NCBI GenBank assembly: GCA_011319805.1
Contig: SJRY01000077.1
Coordinates: 1 to 64,000, forward strand
DNA from: Macrocybe gigantea
Lineage: Eukaryota > Basidiomycota > Agaricomycetes > Agaricales > Callistosporiaceae
Direction: 5' to 3'
Length of the DNA stretch: 64,000 nt
Made by a program: the position numbers and the translations under genes. The notes under the pieces were generated by a model. The model saw only the letters and a program-made list of their open reading frames with translations. It did no database searches and was not told the origin of the DNA. Shown one piece after another: positions 60,352 to 64,000 of the stretch. Every line of letters starts with the position of its first letter. Within the stretch, counting starts at the first letter, position 1.

Positions 60352-63300
60352 CGTCGAGACTCGCTCAGACTCACACACACACCACATCATGCTTTATCAA
60401 AGACTTGATCAACATTCAATGACAAGCAGTTGCCAATCCAGCAAGCACTAGCACAAATGATGAGAGCACTTGGCTCAGAGAAGTAGACCAGATATTGCAG
60501 TCCATGCCATTCACAGAGACAGTCCATGCCACCCGCAGAGACACTAGCAACCCAAACAAATGAAAGAGAGAGCGCACACCCACACCAAGTAGTGATGATG
60601 AAGAACAGGCATTTCTGAGAGAGTTTGCCTTCACTACCACAGATGAGCCCACTGAGATCCTCAGTGAAGGAGCAGCACAACTCATTACAGAACTTTTCCT
60701 GGAAGGAGAATATGGGATAAGCCCAGAAGAGCTGTGGTTAGACCAGAATCTTCTTGCCGAAGAAGAAGATGAACCTATCCGCAAGAAAATGAGAGAAGAA
60801 TGAACACAAGCCTGAGACTTCAGGTGACAACAGATTGAGAACTACAATCACTGAATACAGGAGGAAGACATACTGATACAGAGAGGGCACGATGCATAGA
60901 GCATATGACAGAACCAATGAGAACAACACCAAAGTCAAGGACACACAGGAACGAAACTACCGAACCCCTTCAGAGGACCAATCCGCTGAAGCACTGCATA
61001 AGGAGAGAATTGCACCACTATGGTGAAAGTAAGCAACAACAACTGGGATGAATACTATCAGTGGAGGAAGCAAAAAGGATTACTAAAGACAAACAGACTG
61101 ACCGCTGCAGAGTGGGCCAATTTTGAACAAGCTTGTAGAATCGCAGGAGTTGACCTAGACTACTGGAAAGAACAGAAAGAGGAGTGAAGACAGAAACAGC
61201 TTCAAGAATAGCAAGCCCAAGTACAAGTGCAGCAGACCCAAGAACAACAGATCCAGGAACAGGAAAACTAACGATGAAGAAACCCCCCAAAGGATGATGA
61301 CAGAATACAAGGGAATCATCACCAACCTGAAATCCTTCACAGGAAATCAAACATCCTTTAATATTTGGTAGAGAAAGATGAAGCTTTACATAACTGCACA
61401 TGGAGACCTTACAGATACACAGAAGATTGGAGCAGTCCTGTCCAGAATGACTGATGGACCAGGAGCCCACTGGGCGTCAAAGAAGATTGATACCACTACC
61501 AACCAAAGCATATGGGCTGACTTCATAACCGAGATAGAAACATGATTCAGCAATGTCATGTTACCATCACAAGCAGGAAGCAAACTATTCAACATCAGAC
61601 AGGGAAACTGACCCATCGATGAATTTCTGGATGAATTCGTAGACCTTGCAGGGAAAGCAGGAATGATAGGAACAGCCCCTCATTTCCTACTCGAGAAGAG
61701 CTTAAACCGAAGGACAGCAGAAGCCATACACTTGATCTCCACACTTCTAACAGATGGAGATGAATATATCAAAATAGTTCAAGCAATTGGATGAAACATC
61801 GATGAACACAGGAATGTGCTGAGAGGAGAATTCACAAGCAATCAGTGCAAGCCTGGAAATCCAAGCCGAGGAGCAGGACAGGCCATGGAAGTCAACAAAG
61901 TACAAAGCAACAACTGCTTCAACTGCAATAAACCAGAGCACCTCTCACGAAACTGCCTGGAACCATGAAAGGGAGCAGCAAATGTCACATGTTTCAATTG
62001 TGGCTTAAAGGGACACTATGCATGGAACTGCAAGAAGAAGAAGAAAGGAAAATCCTGAGTCAGAGAAGTGAAAGAAGAAGAAGGAGAGGACAAAGAAGAT
62101 AAGGATGAAGAAAGCTCTGACAAAGAGGGTTTTATCGAAGGGTCTGACTAGGAGGTGCTAAATCGTGACCCATACAACTGAAACAGACTCGCTTCAATAC
62201 CGGATGTAGATCATCCTATACTCTGAAATACACCATTCCCTCCAAGCAATCTGAAGCACCAAGGAAAACCATCTGAGGGGACAAACCACCAAAGAGGAAA
62301 GAACTTGCAGTACCAGCTAAGATACGAATGTGAAAAGGAATCACAGTGATAATACTGGAAGTTGATAGCGGAGCAGATAGGACTTGCATCAACACCATGA
62401 TAGTAGTGAAAACAGGGCTAAAGACATGATGAATCAAGAAGATTTCAATCATAAATGCAGATGGGTCACCCAACTGCCAGAAAACAGCAGACCAAGTAGT
62501 GGAGGTCCACATCAACATTAAAGGACACAAGGAGCACATGGAAGCCATTGTACTCAATATTGGAAAAACTGACATGCTACTAGGATATGACTGGCTTGTC
62601 TACCACAACCCAATGATCAAATAGAGGACAGGAGAAGTTGTCTTCGACAGATGCCCTAAAACATGCAAAATAAACCACCAGATGATTAAGATACAGAAGA
62701 TGGCTGAACCAGCGAAAACCACAGCCAGCGACAAGACAGGAACCCAGATACCCCCATATCTGATCAGATTCAAACACCTCTTCAAGAAGAAGAACTTTGA
62801 TTGCTTACCAGACCACAAAGAATGGGATCATGAAATAAACTTAACGAAAGATGCACCTAAAACGATACCGAGCAAGGTCTATCCAATGATGCAGAAGGAA
62901 CTAAAGGAACTAGATGCCTTTGTCGAAGAAGGATTAAGAATAGGAAAAATATGCCCATTGAAATCACCTTACGCAGTGCCCTGCTTCTTTCACAACAAGA
63001 AGGATGGAAGCAAATGACTTATCCAAGACTACTGGGAAATAAACAAATATATGGTCAAGGACAAGTTCCCACTACCACATATTAGTGAGCTCCTCAATGT
63101 ACTACAAGGAACAAAATACTTTAGCAAGATTGACATTATCTGGGGATACAATAACATGCACATCCGGAAAGGGGATGAATAGAAGGCAGCCTTCCTAACA
63201 GCAAGAGGACTCTTCAAACCGACAGTCATATACTTTGGGCAGTGCAATGCACCAGGCACTTTTAGCCAAATGATGGCAAGCCTCTTCCAAGACCAAATAT

Positions 63301-64000
63301 GAAGAAGAGTATGCATAATCTACATGGACAACATCATAATCATCGGACGAATATGAGAGGAACTCCAAAAGAACACCATAGAGGTCATGGAAATACTGAA
63401 CAAGAATGACTTGTTCATCAAAGGACTGAAATGCATCTGGGAATTATCAAAAGTCCCAGTACTAGGATACATCATAGGAGAAGGGAAGGTAGAAATGGAA
63501 CCAGAGAAGATCACAGCCATACAATCCTGGCCAACTCCAAAGACGAAGAAAGAATTACAAAAGTTCTTGGGATTCACAAACTTTTACCAATGATTCATCA
63601 AGGAATATGCAAAGGTCGCCAAACCCCTGACAGAGTTGACTGGAAACAAAACATTCCTGTGGACAGACAAGCAACAGGATGCTTTCAAAGAGCTTATTCG
63701 ACATATAACCTCAGCACCTATTCTAGCACTACCACAAACAGAAGGAAAATTCTGAGTTGAAATGGATGCCTCAGAATATGCCATCAGAGCAGTACTATCA
63801 CAACAGCAGAAAGAACTATGGCATCCAATTGCATTCATTTCAAGATGCATGACCCCAGAGCAAAACTATGAAATCTATGACAAGGAACTTCTTGCAATAA
63901 TGGTCACACTAAAGAGATGGAGACAATACCTCCTTGAAGCTCGAGAGAAGTTCGAAATATTGACAGATCACAAAAACCTATCATATTTCCGGAAGCCACA

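Larger units (their letters stand above)
60019..64000 (+). mobile_element. Ty3/gypsy retrotransposon, 5' part
   Basis: Inserted in the copia gag and running off the window end. After the 5' LTR come a gag region (ITNLKSFTGNQTSFNIW, PIDEFLDEFVDLAGKAG) with two CCHC knuckles (CFNCNKPEHLSRNC at about 61915-61956, CFNCGLKGHYAWNC at about 61990-62031), a protease core LEVDSGADRTC (near 62355), and RT (KELDAFVEEGLRIGKICPLK, KFPLPHISELL, FSKIDIIWGYNNMHI, CNAPGTFSQMMASLF). The catalytic box reads YMDN instead of YxDD. RNase H starts EMDASEYAIRAVLSQQ (63760). Frame stops are mostly TGA at Arg or Trp positions and TAG at Trp positions. Inactive copy. Confidence 0.9.

Overview
The window is nuclear DNA of a basidiomycete fungus, most likely an agaricomycete. 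Genes carry many short introns (about 50-60 bases). The set is fungal: a Chs7-type chitin synthase chaperone, a Trs33-UBR1 pair, a Cfs1-type cyclopropane fatty acid synthase and a NACHT-domain NLR. The cytoplasmic dynein heavy chain is present only as its tail half, the two-gene split reported for agaricomycetes.

Layout. 1-2605: 3' part of a WDR59/Mtc5 gene (+). 3375-5582: mitochondrial phosphatidylserine decarboxylase (+). 6476-7896: CHS7 (-). 8.2-8.9 kb: relic of a pogo-like transposase and a hairpin. 9610-10568: TRAPP subunit Trs33 (-), head-to-head with a large UBR1 N-recognin gene, 10739-16492 (+). 16.7-18.9 kb: mitochondrial glutamyl-tRNA synthetase (-). 19097-21279: secreted, probably GPI-anchored alpha-amylase (-). 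21960-26173: NLR-like gene with two consecutive NACHT modules (-). 26.2-28.9 kb: a patchwork of broken gene pieces (FIG4-like SAC phosphatase, HAMP repeats of a group III histidine kinase, others) on both strands. 29.0-29.7 kb: hypothetical gene. 31703-33818: Cfs1-like synthase (-). 34535-37619: Polycomb E(z)/KMT6 methyltransferase (+). 39844-41424: F-box protein (+). 41622-45954: dynein tail gene (-). 46552-47857: ChaC-type glutathione gamma-glutamylcyclotransferase (-). 50240-51768: branched-chain aminotransferase (+). 52068-53442: SGNH esterase (+). 54423-55016: PD-(D/E)XK-like protein (-).

From about 55.3 kb to the end is a nest of LTR retrotransposons: a decayed Ty1/copia element (-), a solo LTR of a Ty3/gypsy family inside its RNase H region, and the 5' part of a Ty3/gypsy element of the same family (+) inserted in its gag. 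The gypsy element has an 11-base sequence just inside its 5' LTR that exactly complements a stretch of the LTR lying about 30 bases after the TATA box. This is the arrangement of Tf1/sushi-type self-primed reverse transcription.

A window-wide oddity: at least a dozen conserved genes contain apparent one-base reading-frame breaks, every one explained by a missing base and many in homopolymers. This looks like uncorrected deletion error in the assembly rather than pseudogenes, and gene models should be read with that in mind. No CRISPR array or rRNA was seen and no tRNA could be supported. The genes are mostly unrelated housekeeping genes and do not form a pathway cluster.
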